NCBI GenBank assembly: GCA_022495995.1
Contig: JAFEMH010005417.1
Location: forward strand, 62,001 to 126,000
DNA from: Adenophora triphylla var. japonica
Taxonomy: Eukaryota; Streptophyta; Magnoliopsida; Asterales; Campanulaceae
Reading direction: 5' to 3'
Length of the DNA: 64,000 bases
The notes beneath the pieces were generated by a model. The model saw only the letters and a list, made by a program, of their open reading frames with translations. It was not told the DNA's origin and did no database searches. Positions 1 to 10,720 of this stretch are shown piece by piece (positions within the stretch are counted from its first letter, which is position 1; each line of letters begins with the position of its first letter). A program made the position numbers and the translations under genes.

Positions 1-1643
1 GGTAGCGAAAACGAGGAAAAAGCTTTTTTAGTACCAGAGATTGTTAGGTTCGGAGGTCACGTTACGTTTCGGGAAGAGTATTTTGAGAAAGGAGCATTTG
101 TATGTTAAACGTCAGATTTTTGAGTTTAAAGATGATCGTTTGGATGCCAAACGTCACTTTGCGCGTTTTGAAAGAGAGTTCGAATGTCGAACTCCGGTTT
201 TGAACCGGGCATTTCATTGTTAGCGATTTTACGGGAAAAAAGCATTAAATGAGATTTGAATGTCAAATATCGGGTTTTGAGTTTGAAGATGATCGTTTGG
301 ATGCCAAACGTCATTTTGCGCGTTTTGAAAGAGAGTTTGAATGTCGAACTCCGGTTTTGAACCGGGCATTACATTGTTAGCGATTTTACGGGAAAAAAAC
401 ATTAAATGATATTAGATCAATGAATCATTTTGCGACTCGGACTTTGATAAGTAAATACTATCACGAGCCAAACGGCTCGGACTTGTAAATGACAGTATTT
501 AAAGTGCGGTATCAACGGAATCAAACGACCCGGATTTTAAAGGTGTGTTAAGTAAATAGCATTCAACGGATCAAACGATCCGGACCCTTAAATGACTATC
601 ACGAACCAAACGGTTCAGACTATAAAGTTGAGTAAAGTAAATGACGTTCAACGGATCAAACGATTCGGAATTGTAAATGACATTAAAAGTAAAGGAACGG
701 GGCCGGAACGCCGTTTTAACCCGAGATTACTTCTCTTACAGGAAGAGAAGAGGATCTTGGACTAAAACGTATTGGAACCCGTTTACGGTGACGTCTACAT
801 TTCAATGACTTTCGTCTAAAACAGTTGTAGCGACTGGCGCATAAACCGAGACGGAACGAGTGTTTAGGGAGAGAGAGTGTTACCTATGGCTAGGGGTTGA
901 CTCTTTTGGCTCGGGAGGCATATACGGGATACAATTTAGTGTTTGGAACGGTGTTTTGAGGTTGTTTTGTTCGTGTTTGGTTGAAATACGAAGTTTTCAT
1001 GCAAATCGAGGCAAAACGGGGCTCGGGAGAGGGTGAAAAGGGTTTGGGCCATGGCTGTGGTGAAAAATGGATGAAATTTTTCTCCTTTAAATGTTTTGAC
1101 AGCCCTCTGTATTTATAGGGTAAATTTGCAAAAGAGTCCGGACGGACTTAACCTGAATTTTAGGGGGTTTTGTGGTATTTTTGAAATTGGGAGGACTTGC
1201 TGGCAACTCTGTTTTGCCTGAAAAACAGTCCGGACGGACTGTGATAGCATCTCAGGGGTATTTTGGTCTTTTCACTCTGAAATCTGATTGATGTTGACCG
1301 GAGGGCTGTGGCATGCGTGCCACGTGCCCCTGTGACTCACCAAGGCATGGTTTTTTGTGCCATTATTCCCGATTTTGTCTGTTTTTTAAATAAATGTCCG
1401 AAAAATGTCCGAAATGCCCCCGGAAAGTGCCGGAAAGTGCATTTTTCTGGAGAAGCTATACTTTAACGTGTGACAACGTGTGTTGAGTATGCTTCAGCGT
1501 TGGGATGCACGGGATATTTTCGTGACGTCTTGTTGGCTTGAGAACAGGGAGCTTAACGGGTTCTGGTTAACCTAGAGAAGGCCAGTTAACGGATTCAGTT
1601 TAACTTTTAACGGATTTTGGCGATCCAGATTTGGGTACTTACA
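1..1643 (-). repeat. Element B 3' LTR (truncated by window edge)
   Basis: This is a direct repeat of 25792-27694. On the minus strand it starts TGTAAGTACCC at 1643, preceded by the purine-rich tract CTGAGGGGCTAAC (1644-1656), which fits a polypurine tract. Relative to the 5' LTR it lacks about 257 bp (the equivalent of roughly 25877-26133). It contains a series of short repeats built on 'caacggatcaaacgatccgga' variants at about 480-680. About 258 bp of the LTR end are outside the window. Confidence 0.88.
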
Positions 1644-1904
1644 GTTAGCCCCTCAGAGATGTCACTTTCGAAGGAAGTGGGGTCGTTGAAAAAGATAAGA
1701 ATCCAAATCGGGGGATGCCTTACTTGAAGAGACCTGAGAGGTCAGCTGGCTGGACCCTTAGCGAAAGGATTCCTACGTATCCCGAGCGGGAATCAAGCCG
1801 ATCGTAGTTCGTAGGTGCAAGGAGCCGCGCGTGGGGACCTTGACCTAAGCGAGACTGTTGTGAGGCGTCTGAACCTGAGTGAAGACTATTGTGAGGTGTC
1901 TGAA
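1644..1904. other. Element B 3' untranslated tail next to the polypurine tract
   Basis: No gene is seen. On the minus strand, at about 1796-1738, it carries a conserved block with GATACGTAGGAATCC and GGTCCAGCC. The same block occurs in element A just before its right LTR (about 20990-21050), on the plus strand. I read it as a 3'-terminal cis element shared by the two families. Confidence 0.6.
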
Positions 1905-2460
1905 CCTAAGATTTCTAAAACCTTCGAGGGCATGTGGCGCCTTAGACCGAGATTACTGAAACTTACGAGGGCGTGCGGTGCCTCAGACTGGGATTGCTGA
2001 CACATTCGAGGGCGTGTGGCGCCTCAGACCGAGATTACTGAAACATTCGAGGGCGTGTGGCGCCTCAGACCGAGATTTCTGAAACATTCGAGGGCGTGTG
2101 GCGCCTCAGACCGGGATTACTTGAAACATTTGAGGGCGTGTGGCGCCTCAGACCGAGATTACTGAAACATTCGAGGGTGTGTGGCACCTCAGACCGAGAT
2201 TACGAGGACATTCGAGGGCGTGTGGCGCCTGAGACCGAGATTGCTGAAACTTACGAGGGCGTGTGGCACCTCAGACCGAGATTGCTGAAACATTCGAGGG
2301 CGTGTGGCACCTCAGACCGGGATTACTTGAAACATTCGAGGGTGTTTGGCGCCTCAGACCAAGATTACTGAAATATTTGAGGGCGTGTGGCACCTCAGAC
2401 CGAGATTACTTGAAACATTCGAGGGCATGTGGCGCCTCAGACCGGGATTACGAGGATGTG
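1905..2460. repeat. Minisatellite 1 in element B (~41-42 bp unit, about 13 copies)
   Basis: Tandem copies of a unit with the core CATTCGAGGGCGTGTGGCGC followed by CTCAGACCGAGATTACTGAAA. Units differ by single substitutions and one- or two-base indels, so the open frames crossing it (for example 2057-2371) are repeat artefacts, not genes. Confidence 0.9.
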
Positions 2461-2929
2461 TTTGTCCTGAGATGAAGGCGTTCGTGCCTTGAGATTGATT
2501 GTGTAAGGCGTTCGTGCCTTGGGTGCTGGACTTATGATGATGGCCAGGTTTTATCTGCTGGGGATAGGGTGGCAATGATGGGAATGGTTGCATTAAACTA
2601 GCATTTTTAACAACACGGAAGGATTGACGTTCTAACGACGGGATTAGGAACGGGATGTGGTCTCGGGAGAGACTGACACATCCTGGGGAAAAGTGCCCAG
2701 AGTTCTAACAAAGCCAGTTAGGAATTGGGGGGATTGATTGACGTTTCTTCTTAGACGGATGGTCTTAGGATCCTGCTGGGGAGGAATGTTCGGGCTTACG
2801 ATGATGGCCGAAGAGGGATTGTTGTGCAGGCTTACCTTGATGGCCGCTGAATTGGGATGGTCGGGCATACAATTGACGGCCGGGAAAGTAAATGCTGGTG
2901 AAAACCAATGAGAATTTTGACATTTGGAG
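2461..2929. other. Element B tail between minisatellites
   Basis: No recognisable gene. It contains diverged short repeats such as 'aaggcgttcgtgccttg' at about 2474-2520 and several 'gatggccg' motifs near 2800-2880. It is part of the non-coding tail of B. Confidence 0.5.
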
Positions 2930-3540
2930 ACGGAATTGTGATTTAACGTCCGAAGACGGTTTGAGATTTAATGTCTGGAGACAAAACGTTAGTGAGAACT
3001 AACTGAAAATTTAACATCTGGAGACGGGAATGTGATTTAACGTCCGAAGACGGTTTGAGATTTAACGTCTGTAGTCAAAACGTTAGTGAAAACTAACGAG
3101 AAATTTAACGTCTGGAGACGAAACGTTAGTGAAAACTAACTGAAAATTTAACGTCTGGAGACGGGAATGTGATTTAACGTCTGAAGACGGTTTGGGATTT
3201 AACGTCTGAAGACGAAACGTTAGTGAAAACTAACTGAAAATTTAACGCCTGGAGACGGGAATGTGATTTAACGTCCGAAGACGGTTTGAGATTTAACGTC
3301 TGGAGACGAAACGTTAGTGAAAACTAACGGGAAATTTAACGTCTGGAGACGAAATTGTGATTTAACGTCCGAAGACGGTCTGAGATTTAACGTCTGGAGA
3401 CGAAACGTTAGTGAGAACTAACTGGGAATTTAACTTCTGGAGACGGAATTGTGATTTAACGTCGGAAGACGGTCTGAGATTTAATGTCTAGAGACGAAAC
3501 GTTAGTGAGAACTAACGGGAATTTAACCTCGGGGAGGGGG
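2930..3540. repeat. Minisatellite 2 in element B (~94 bp unit, about 6 copies)
   Basis: The AACGTTAGTG motif recurs at about 3122, 3216, 3310, 3405 and 3499, giving a 94-bp period, with two more diverged copies before 3122. Each unit carries short palindromes: GTTAGT-GAAA-ACTAAC, CGTCT-GG-AGACG and CGTC-CGAA-GACG. The array sits directly upstream of the antisense PMD-like gene. Confidence 0.9.
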
Positions 3541-3910
3541 TGTTAGAAAGGTCTAACTTGGGGAAATTTTACACTTTTGGGGACCAAAAGGGGTAAAATT
3601 GAAATTGTGAGAAGCTGAGGTGCCAAAGTGGCAAGGAATCTTTTCAGGTGCAAAAGAGTCCGGCCGGACTGAGACTGAATTTGACCAGGTTCAAATCAGT
3701 AACAGGCCGACGCAAACCAACAACATTTCCCCATTCTTTCAGGCGAGAAAAGAGAGAAAAGAGAGAAAAATTCTTCCCATTTCGTGAGTTTTGTTCGAAT
3801 TTTCGCGGGTAAATCATCATGGATGCCGGTTTGGAACCAAGAGCTCGCCATAGGGGACCGACAACGAAAGAGCGAGGTTGGTGAGGACCATTCGAACCAC
3901 CGCTCTTCCC

Positions 3911-6673
3911 ATGGATCCAATGGAGTTTTATCCGGCTTGGGATACTCATAAATCCAAGGAAGGGATCGAAAGACAGGTAAACATCCTCTAAATTCCGTTA
4001 ATTTTCAGAATGTGCATTCTTTAAATTTTAGGAATTTGATTAGAAATGAGTTAGGGTTCTAGGTGCCTGAATTGGGGCTTTTGACTTTGCGATGTGCCTT
4101 TGTCGAAATTGACTAGATTTTAGTTCAATTGACATCATGGGTAGATAACATAAAAATTTTGGTTGCAAAATTCCATGTCTAGGGGTATTTTTCAAAATTA
4201 AAGTAAGTTTAATTTGGGACGGAGTAATTTTTTTGAAATGTTCGAAATGTTTTGAAAGTTCCGAATTCGACGGATTTTTCGAAATGTTTTGAAAGTTCCG
4301 GATTCGAAGGATTTTTCGAAATGTTTTGAAAGCTCCGGGTTCGACGGATTTTTCCAAAGGTTTTCGGGTTCGACGGAGTTTTCGAAAGGTTTTGAAAGTT
4401 CCGGATTCGGCGGATTTTTCGAAATGTTTTGAAAGTTCCGGGTTCTACGGATTTTTCGAAATGTTTTGAAAGTTCCGGTTTCGACGGAGTTTTCGAAAGG
4501 TTTTGAAAGTTCCGGGTTCGACAGAGTTTTCGAAAGGTTTTGAAAGTTCCGGGTTCGATGGATTTTTCGAAATGTTTTTTACCTTTTTGGGATTTTGAAC
4601 CGTTAATATTCCAACTGGGATGGACATATTTTAGGAAAATGAACCGTTAATGAACGGGTTTTTGAAACTGAACCGTTTCTGTGTTTCATCATTTTGATAT
4701 GCATTTGTGCATTTTGTTGATGTTATTTCTGTATTAACGTATTTTTGCCGTGTTCACCTGCAGGGGCGAGGGCCGGTTAATGTCCGTAACTTGAAGAGCA
4801 GGGGAGCCTTTGAGGCAGTTAGAGCGCTGTGGGAGATACTCCCAGACGAGGCTCGGGACGGAGAGAGGAGTCCACAGCAGTTTGTGGTTGACTCTGGTTT
4901 GGCTGGATTTATCTGCGCAGTAGCCGCGGTGGCTTCGACGCAGAGGGCGAGGGTCTTGCACGTTGCCCTGAGCGAGTACTGGTGGGACACGACCCAAACG
5001 TTTCACTTCAGGTAGGGGGAGGCTACTGTGACTCCCACTGACTTTGCGGCGATCACGGGGTTGCCATTCTGGGGCAACACACTTGTGTGGGTGGATGGCT
5101 ACACCCCGGGGTAGTTGTCGGAGCTACTGGGTTTTGATATTACCGATGCCAGGGGCTTGGGTATTCGGTATGGGCCAATGGAGGCTCATCTGAGGAGGGG
5201 TATTGATGCTTATTTGGAGGGGTCTCCGAGGATGACCGCAGAGCGTCTGGCTCGAGGGTTCTTATGGTTTGCTTTGTCAGCTACCCTATTCCCTACCGCT
5301 GACACGGCATGTCACTTTCCTCTGCTCGGCTCGCTGACTGATCTGGATGCCGTGAGAGGGTTTGCATGGGGGGAGGCTGGACTGGTCGAGCTCTACCATG
5401 CTTTGGATAGGTTCTCGCGGGGAGAGGAGAACACCTTATGCTGCTTTGTGTTCGCTTTGGATATAAGTTCCCGTCTTTTTCTCTTCCTTGTCTCATTTTG
5501 TACTCGTATGTATCTGCTTTGTAGCTGACATAACTTTCCATGTGCTTGACAGGTGTGGTTTTTGGAGGTGTTCCACCCGCAGAGGTGGGAGACCAAGGAG
5601 GAGTATGAGTCCTTGTTCCCTGCCATGTTGATTTGGCAGAAGGCGGCAAAGAAGCCGGCAACGTCGAGGGAGGGTACTCGGCTGACTTACGAGGAGGTGT
5701 CTCTGGCCATGAGCTGAGAGTTTTTCGAGCGGATCCAGCTGACTTGGTGGAACCGAATTAATGTTTTTGTGGTCCAGGCTACTAGGGAGGTCACACGTCG
5801 GAGGAAGCTGGTGGTGGGGCTTCATTGTGACGCGATGTACTTGGGGGAGAGGGTGACCTATCAACATGGTCTGGGGTCCCTTCCTTTGGTTTCGATGGAC
5901 CCGCCTCCACACATGCAGTGTCCTTCGCTGATACCGATGGAGGATCTGGAGCGGTACAGACAGGGCGTGTTCTATACCGAGTTTATCATAGAGGGTGCAG
6001 ACTATGACATCTTCCTGAGGATGAGGTTGAGGAGCCCACAGGTGCTGCACAGGGAGGGCGAGGGCCCTGCATATCCCCGGGACTACCCGCTCCCTCGCCC
6101 TCGGCTGGCGTATGAGGGGCTTGATGGTTCTCGCAGACGATTGGTGATCCCTATTCCGGAGGAGATGAGGCCTCGATACCGAGTGGATCCCAATGCTTCG
6201 GTGAGTGTTTTGATTTTATGTACTTGATAGTAGCATTCTGCAAATGTTGCATTTGTGCTATCTTTTTGTCTTTTAACGGCTTTCCTGATTTGCAGGTGTC
6301 TGGCGGTACGTATAACCAGGCCGTGAGACGTTTGGATGGGTGGGACAACTATGTCAGGAGACTCGTAGAGTTCCTGCGGTGTAGTTCCCGGAGGAGTGCG
6401 GCTGTGCATGAGCCGATGCCGTCTAGGCCATCTGCAGTGAAAGACTCGTCTGCCTCCACGGCTGGTGGGGCAGACTTTATGCAGGGGTTCGGCCAGTTCT
6501 CCGTTGAGACGGCGGGGTTCAAAGCTCGTCACTCTTCGTACTCGGGGCACGAGCGAGGAGAGTCCTCGGAGTCACATGCGCGGAGGCGGCCTTTCTCGTA
6601 TTCCCGCCTTCAGGAATTTGGAGATTACCTGTCCTCGATAGATTCAGCTGCTGTATTTCGAGTGCTCGGATGA
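3911..6673 (+). pseudogene. Antisense plant-mobile-domain (PMD)-like gene inside element B, four exons, decayed
   Basis: This is a spliced gene on the strand opposite to B's gag-pol. The exon model is 3911-3976, 4764-5462, 5553-6200 and 6296-6673, all introns in phase 0. Exon 1 starts at ATG 3911 and ends CAG|GTAAAC; the acceptors at 4763, 5552 and 6295 all end in CAG or ACAG. Exon 2 reads like the PMD family (PF10536 type: 'WWDTTQTFHF', then 'TPTDFAAITGLPF'). PMD proteins (MAIN/MAIL1 relatives) act in silencing and genome integrity, and transposon-borne copies are known. About 595 codons in total; the C-terminal third is Ser/Arg-rich. In-frame stops: TAG 5013, TAG 5112, TGA 5715. The intron 2 donor reads ATAAGT instead of GTAAGT. 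The family call rests on motif recognition, not a search; exon phases make the gene model itself firm. Confidence 0.72.
4232..4580. repeat. Minisatellite 3 (~37 bp unit, about 9 copies) inside intron 1 of the antisense PMD-like gene
   Basis: Tandem units contain GAAATGTTTTGAAAGTTCCG followed by a 'ggttcgacggatttttc' segment, with scattered substitutions and one shortened unit near 4345-4380. The array lies wholly within the 3977-4763 intron of the antisense gene. Confidence 0.88.
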
Positions 6674-7225
6674 CGAGCAGGACTCTGAGTAGTCCCCTTT
6701 CTTGTTTTATTTTTAGACAAAATGTGTGCATTGTCCAAACAATTTTAATTGTACTCGAAATGGTCTTTGAGGCAGAACCTTGTGTTTTGCACATTTATTT
6801 AGTGATTACCTACTTTATTTTTGGCAAATAACCAAGTAGGTTGATCAAAAATAAATAATAATGAAACATGCAAAAAAATTCGAACTGGTCAAAATTTATG
6901 TCCATATGCACTGTTATTTAATTAATTGCACTGTTGCACGAGCCCAGGGCGGAAGTGTTGTTGGCAGTGGTTGATTTAAACCATGGGTGCACGTAGTTTA
7001 AATGAGGCTTGAAAAGGATATGGTTTGGAAATGTTTCCAACTTGAGGCAGCTGGCTGCAGAGTTGACCCAGTCAACTTGAAAAACAGTCCGGCCGGACTG
7101 GGATTCAATTTCCAGATTGTTTTAAACTGCAGTCCAGTTTTTGCAATTGTGAAAACAGCACGTTTGCTTCTGATCAAACACTAAATTTCTCTCTTAAATT
7201 CTTGAAGGTTTTCTTTGCTCTTCTC
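6674..7225 (+). other. Spacer between the two antisense genes of element B
   Basis: No gene is seen. The first part is AT-rich and probably the 3' end of the PMD-like transcript. The last ~60 bp before ATG 7226 are pyrimidine-rich like a plant 5'UTR. A segment around 7080-7100 carries an 'agtccggccggact' palindrome that also occurs near 3657 and, as 'agtccggacggact', in the LTR (about 1135 and 1228). Confidence 0.45.
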
Positions 7226-8723
7226 ATGGCACCATTTCCTAGGCTATCGTCTTAGATGCAAGAGCGATACTTGGACAGTTTCTAGTCGTGGGTACAGCAC
7301 CACACGAGGCAAAGCAAGGGTTCTTTCGAGGGTTGTTACGAGATGAAATCGATTTGGGCTTTGAAGGAGCTCATGCCGGATTGGGATCTTTTGAGAGCTG
7401 CGGCTCATTTTTGGGACATGGAGGCACGTGTACAGCTTTTCGTACAACGAGATTATGCCTACGTTTGAAGATTTTTGGGCCATATTAGGAGGACCTGAGA
7501 TGGAACAACTGGTTCTTCCTTTGACGGGCGGCATGGCCACCGTTGAGAAGTTGGTGTCTTTGCTTGTTATCTCATCTGAAGAAGCATACGGGATGCTAAT
7601 ACTGAACACAGATTATATTGACATTTTGGGGCTGCCCGATAAATTTGCCGATGTTGAGGGGAGCGTTTTTGTGTGGGACGTGTTTGCTCTGTGCGCGATT
7701 GCTACTTTGTTCACATTCACGTCCCTGGATGTGTGCCATCACAGTGTACTGGACCTGGTGAGGCAGTGCCAGAACGGGGGAGACATCATGCCTTTGATCC
7801 TGGGTGAGACGTTCCTTGGCATAGGTCGGATGGTAACCGGCAGCCGATACATGTGGGGAGGGAGTCCTGCTATGCTCACTATGTGGTTGAGGGAGCGATT
7901 GCAGATGGTGCCCGAGGTGCCAGTGTCTTGTGACCCTTGGTCCTTTTCTCGACGTCCTCACGGTGATAGGGCGATCGAGTGAAGCTTGGAGCTCTGGATG
8001 GCCAGACTTTGCACGCATCACTTGCGATGGTGGGTTTCTCATTGGACGCTGCAAACTTGTCGGACCTCTCAGGAGGGTCTTCTGGTTGTCAGAGTACCGT
8101 GGTTATCCCAGACTGCTTTCTACATTCCATCCTTAGTGTTGCGACAGTATGGGCTGGAGCAGGTGCCACTGACGGGTTTGGGTCATGCTGCTACCTTTGA
8201 GGTTGGGCCTCTTCCGATGGAAGATCCTTCGACGCTATTTCTTCTTACGCGGCTTTGGCAATACACGTCCTTTCCTGCCAGGGTTCTCTTTCACCGGAGA
8301 GGGGGCATTGTTTTGTCTACGTAGTATTTGAACTAGTACGAAGAGTGTATGGGGGAGACACAGATGGCCATTTTATGGAGACGGGGGGAGCTGTTGGGTC
8401 TTGATTACCCTGACGGCTCGACTTTGAGGAGAGCTGAAGCGATGGATAACCCTTAAAATCGTACTGGGGACGACATGGCTGATTATGAGGCCAATGCTAG
8501 TCGGGCGGCCGATCAAAGCACGATCATGATGACTCGGAGAGAGGCAGCTCAAGATAGAGCTAGGGAAAGGGCTGCATTGGCAGCTGCCGGTTTGACGGAG
8601 GCGTCGGGAAGGGTCCCTGAGCCAGGTAGAAGGACTACGAGAATATTTCCTGTGAAGGTGAAGAATACTCGCCGCGGAAAAGGGAAGGGAAAGAAGGATG
8701 AAGGACCAAGTACGGGGAACTAG
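7226..8723 (+). pseudogene. Antisense DUF7745-like gene inside element B, decayed
   Basis: This is the second gene antisense to B's gag-pol. From ATG 7226 the frame runs through two TAG stops (near 7253 and 7283) to residues reading LMPDWDLLRAAAHFWD, then shifts frame near 7430 into a 7428-7982 segment with SYNEIMPTFEDFWAILGG. After another shift near 7980 it continues to 8324 with residues such as FYIPSLVLRQYGL and GPLPMEDPSTLFLLTRLWQ. It then reads through three stops (8322, 8334, about 8454) to a basic, Gly/Lys-rich tail ending at 8723. The 'FWD ... TFEEY/F ... LRQFG' order matches the DUF7745 family, found in plant retroelements; function is unknown. At least two frameshifts and five stops make this copy non-functional. 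The family call is by motif memory only. Confidence 0.6.
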
Positions 8724-9172
8724 GTTGACCTTGCTGTCCAGAGTATCCACCCACTGTTATTGCTGACACATTAATTTATTAATGTATTATTGTTGTTTTG
8801 CTAGCGTGTAACGAGTCAAGAGTTGACCGTACTTGAACTCATCAATGATTGTTTTAACCGTAATGAATTTGTAGGTTAAATTTTAAGATTTTTTCGAAAC
8901 ACAAGCGATTGATGCTTATTTGTTTTTTTTTTTTTGAGACCGAACCAATGATGGCTGCCTACGTTCCCCTTTTACAATTGGACTAAGGGGCTCAGGTCAC
9001 CGTAGTTCGACACTTTAGGTGATTTTTGAGAAAAACAAAGACAAAAGAAGTGCGACCCTATTTTTTACCTGGATCATTATTGGGAATGTATCCAGTTGGG
9101 TATTACTCTTTTAGCACTTTAATTTTACTGAGGGGTGGTGTATGGGGAAGGAGAGTTGACTCGTGTTCTTCC
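8724..9172 (-). other. Junction between integrase end and antisense genes in element B
   Basis: No gene is seen. On the minus strand at about 8966-8949 lies GAACGTAGGCAGCCATC, a motif close to GAATGTAGGCAACCATA in element A (19129-19145). The two 3' ends (pol on minus, antisense gene on plus) converge here, so both transcripts probably terminate in this interval. Confidence 0.45.
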
Positions 9173-10720
9173 TCAAATGAAGTATCTGCGGAGCTTTCTT
9201 CCGTTCACGGGGTTAACGAAAGGGTTCCCGTCCAAATCTGCTAACTTCATGTCTCCTCCGGAGAAGATTCTTTGTACCACGAATGGACCTATCCAAGTAG
9301 GTTCCCACTTTCCGAGGGGATTGGTCTGCGTAGGAGGCTTTTCCTTTAGCACCAAGTCGCCTTCTCTAATGTCTCGGATCTTGACTTTCTTATCAAATGC
9401 TCGGGCCATTCTGCTTTGGTAGGCACGAGTATTCTCCATGGCTTTCAATCTGCGCTCGTCGAGTAGCGCAAGTTCGTCGTGATGGCTCTGAAGCCATTCG
9501 ACTTCATTGATCTCGTTTTCCAAGAGGACTCGGAGGGATGGAATTTCCAATTCCACTGGTAACATTGCTTCCATTCCATATGTAAGTGTAAAAGGAGTCT
9601 CCCCTGTGGCGGTTCTGACTGATGTTCTGTATCCCCAGAACGCTAGATGTAGCTTCTCGGGCCAATCCCGACCTCTAACGGTCATTTTTCTGATTATCAT
9701 TGCGAGAGTCTTGTTTGCTGCCTCTACTGCACCATTAGTTTGTGGTCTGTAGGGAGAAGACTTGTGGCGTGTAACTCTGAACTCGGTCAACAGTTGGTCA
9801 CAATCTCCTTCAAAATGGGTCCCATTGTCGAATATGATCTCGTTGGGCACCCCATATCTGCACATGATGTTCTCTTTGATGAACTCGGCCACCTTTTTAG
9901 AATTCAGTACCTTGTATAATCTGGCTTCTACCCACTTGGTGAAGTAGTCGACTGCGACTAATATGAACTCGTGACCATTGCTCCCTGGTGGAGTGATTTT
10001 GCCAATGACGTCGATTCCCCATGTGGCAAAAGGCCATGGCGTAGTCATGCAATAGAGTTCATGAGGAGGGATGTGATTGAGGTTGGAGAACCGTTGACAT
10101 TTGTCACAGTTTCTGACGAACTGGATGCATTCTGTTTCCATTGATACCCAATAGTAACCCATACGGAGGATGATCTGTGTCAATGCTCTGGCGTTCATGT
10201 GCGGACCGCAGGTTCCTTTGTGAACTTCGTTCATTAGCTCATTGGCTTTTTCTTTATTTACACACCGAAGGAGTGGCCCTTGGTGGCGCTTCTTGTACAA
10301 CATACCCCCCAGAATGATGAAATGGGATGCAAGGCATTTTAGTGCCATCATGATTTTGGCTTTGATCCCTTCTTTGTATTTTCCATCTTCACTTGTGAAG
10401 GACGCTTCTCCGTTTTGGAGGTACTGGTAGATTTGATTGTACCAAGGTTCGTCGATCGGTTCATTTTTAGCTTCGATCTCACAGCAATAAGCAGGTGTTT
10501 CCCGTCTGCCTATTCTGAGGGGTTTTACTGATTTCCCTTCGGGAATTTCGACAAGAGATGCAAGGGTAGCCAGGGCATCTGCGAAGCGATTCTTGTCTCT
10601 TGGCAAATAATGGAAAGAGATGTCCTTGAACTGAGCAATGAGCTCCTCCATGTACGTGTGGTACTTCTGGAGGCCAGAAACTATCGTCTTCCATTTGTTG
10701 GACACTTGATTGATGATCAA
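9173..10720 (-). pseudogene. Element B Pol, C-terminal part: end of second RNase H plus integrase
   Basis: The longest open frame of B, 515 codons as read. Residues ~1-60 complete the second (archaeal-type) RNase H, with the conserved HYLPRDKNRFADALATLAS segment. The integrase follows: zinc-binding H167, H174, C205 and C208, then catalytic D237, D298 and E333, the last two 35 residues apart as in DD35E retroviral-type integrases. The C-terminal domain keeps the 'GDLVLKE ... KWEPTWIGPFVV' pattern and ends in RRYFI, typical of plant gypsy Pol. The catalytic residues are intact, but upstream frames are broken, so no full polyprotein can be made. The real translation start is upstream in the polyprotein; the open frame begins only after the frameshift in RNase H. 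Confidence 0.9.

Noticed and set aside
1905..2460. Regular repeats that might be read as a CRISPR array
   Set aside because: Units are direct tandem copies without unique spacers, in a plant retrotransposon; it is a minisatellite.
2057..2475. Repetitive open frames with periodic Arg/Leu residues
   Set aside because: They exist only because the ~42-bp unit is close to a multiple of three; frames shift between units and no start context or homology is seen.
5493..6050. 185-codon minus-strand open frame
   Set aside because: It is antisense to the well-supported exons of the PMD-like gene and has no motif.
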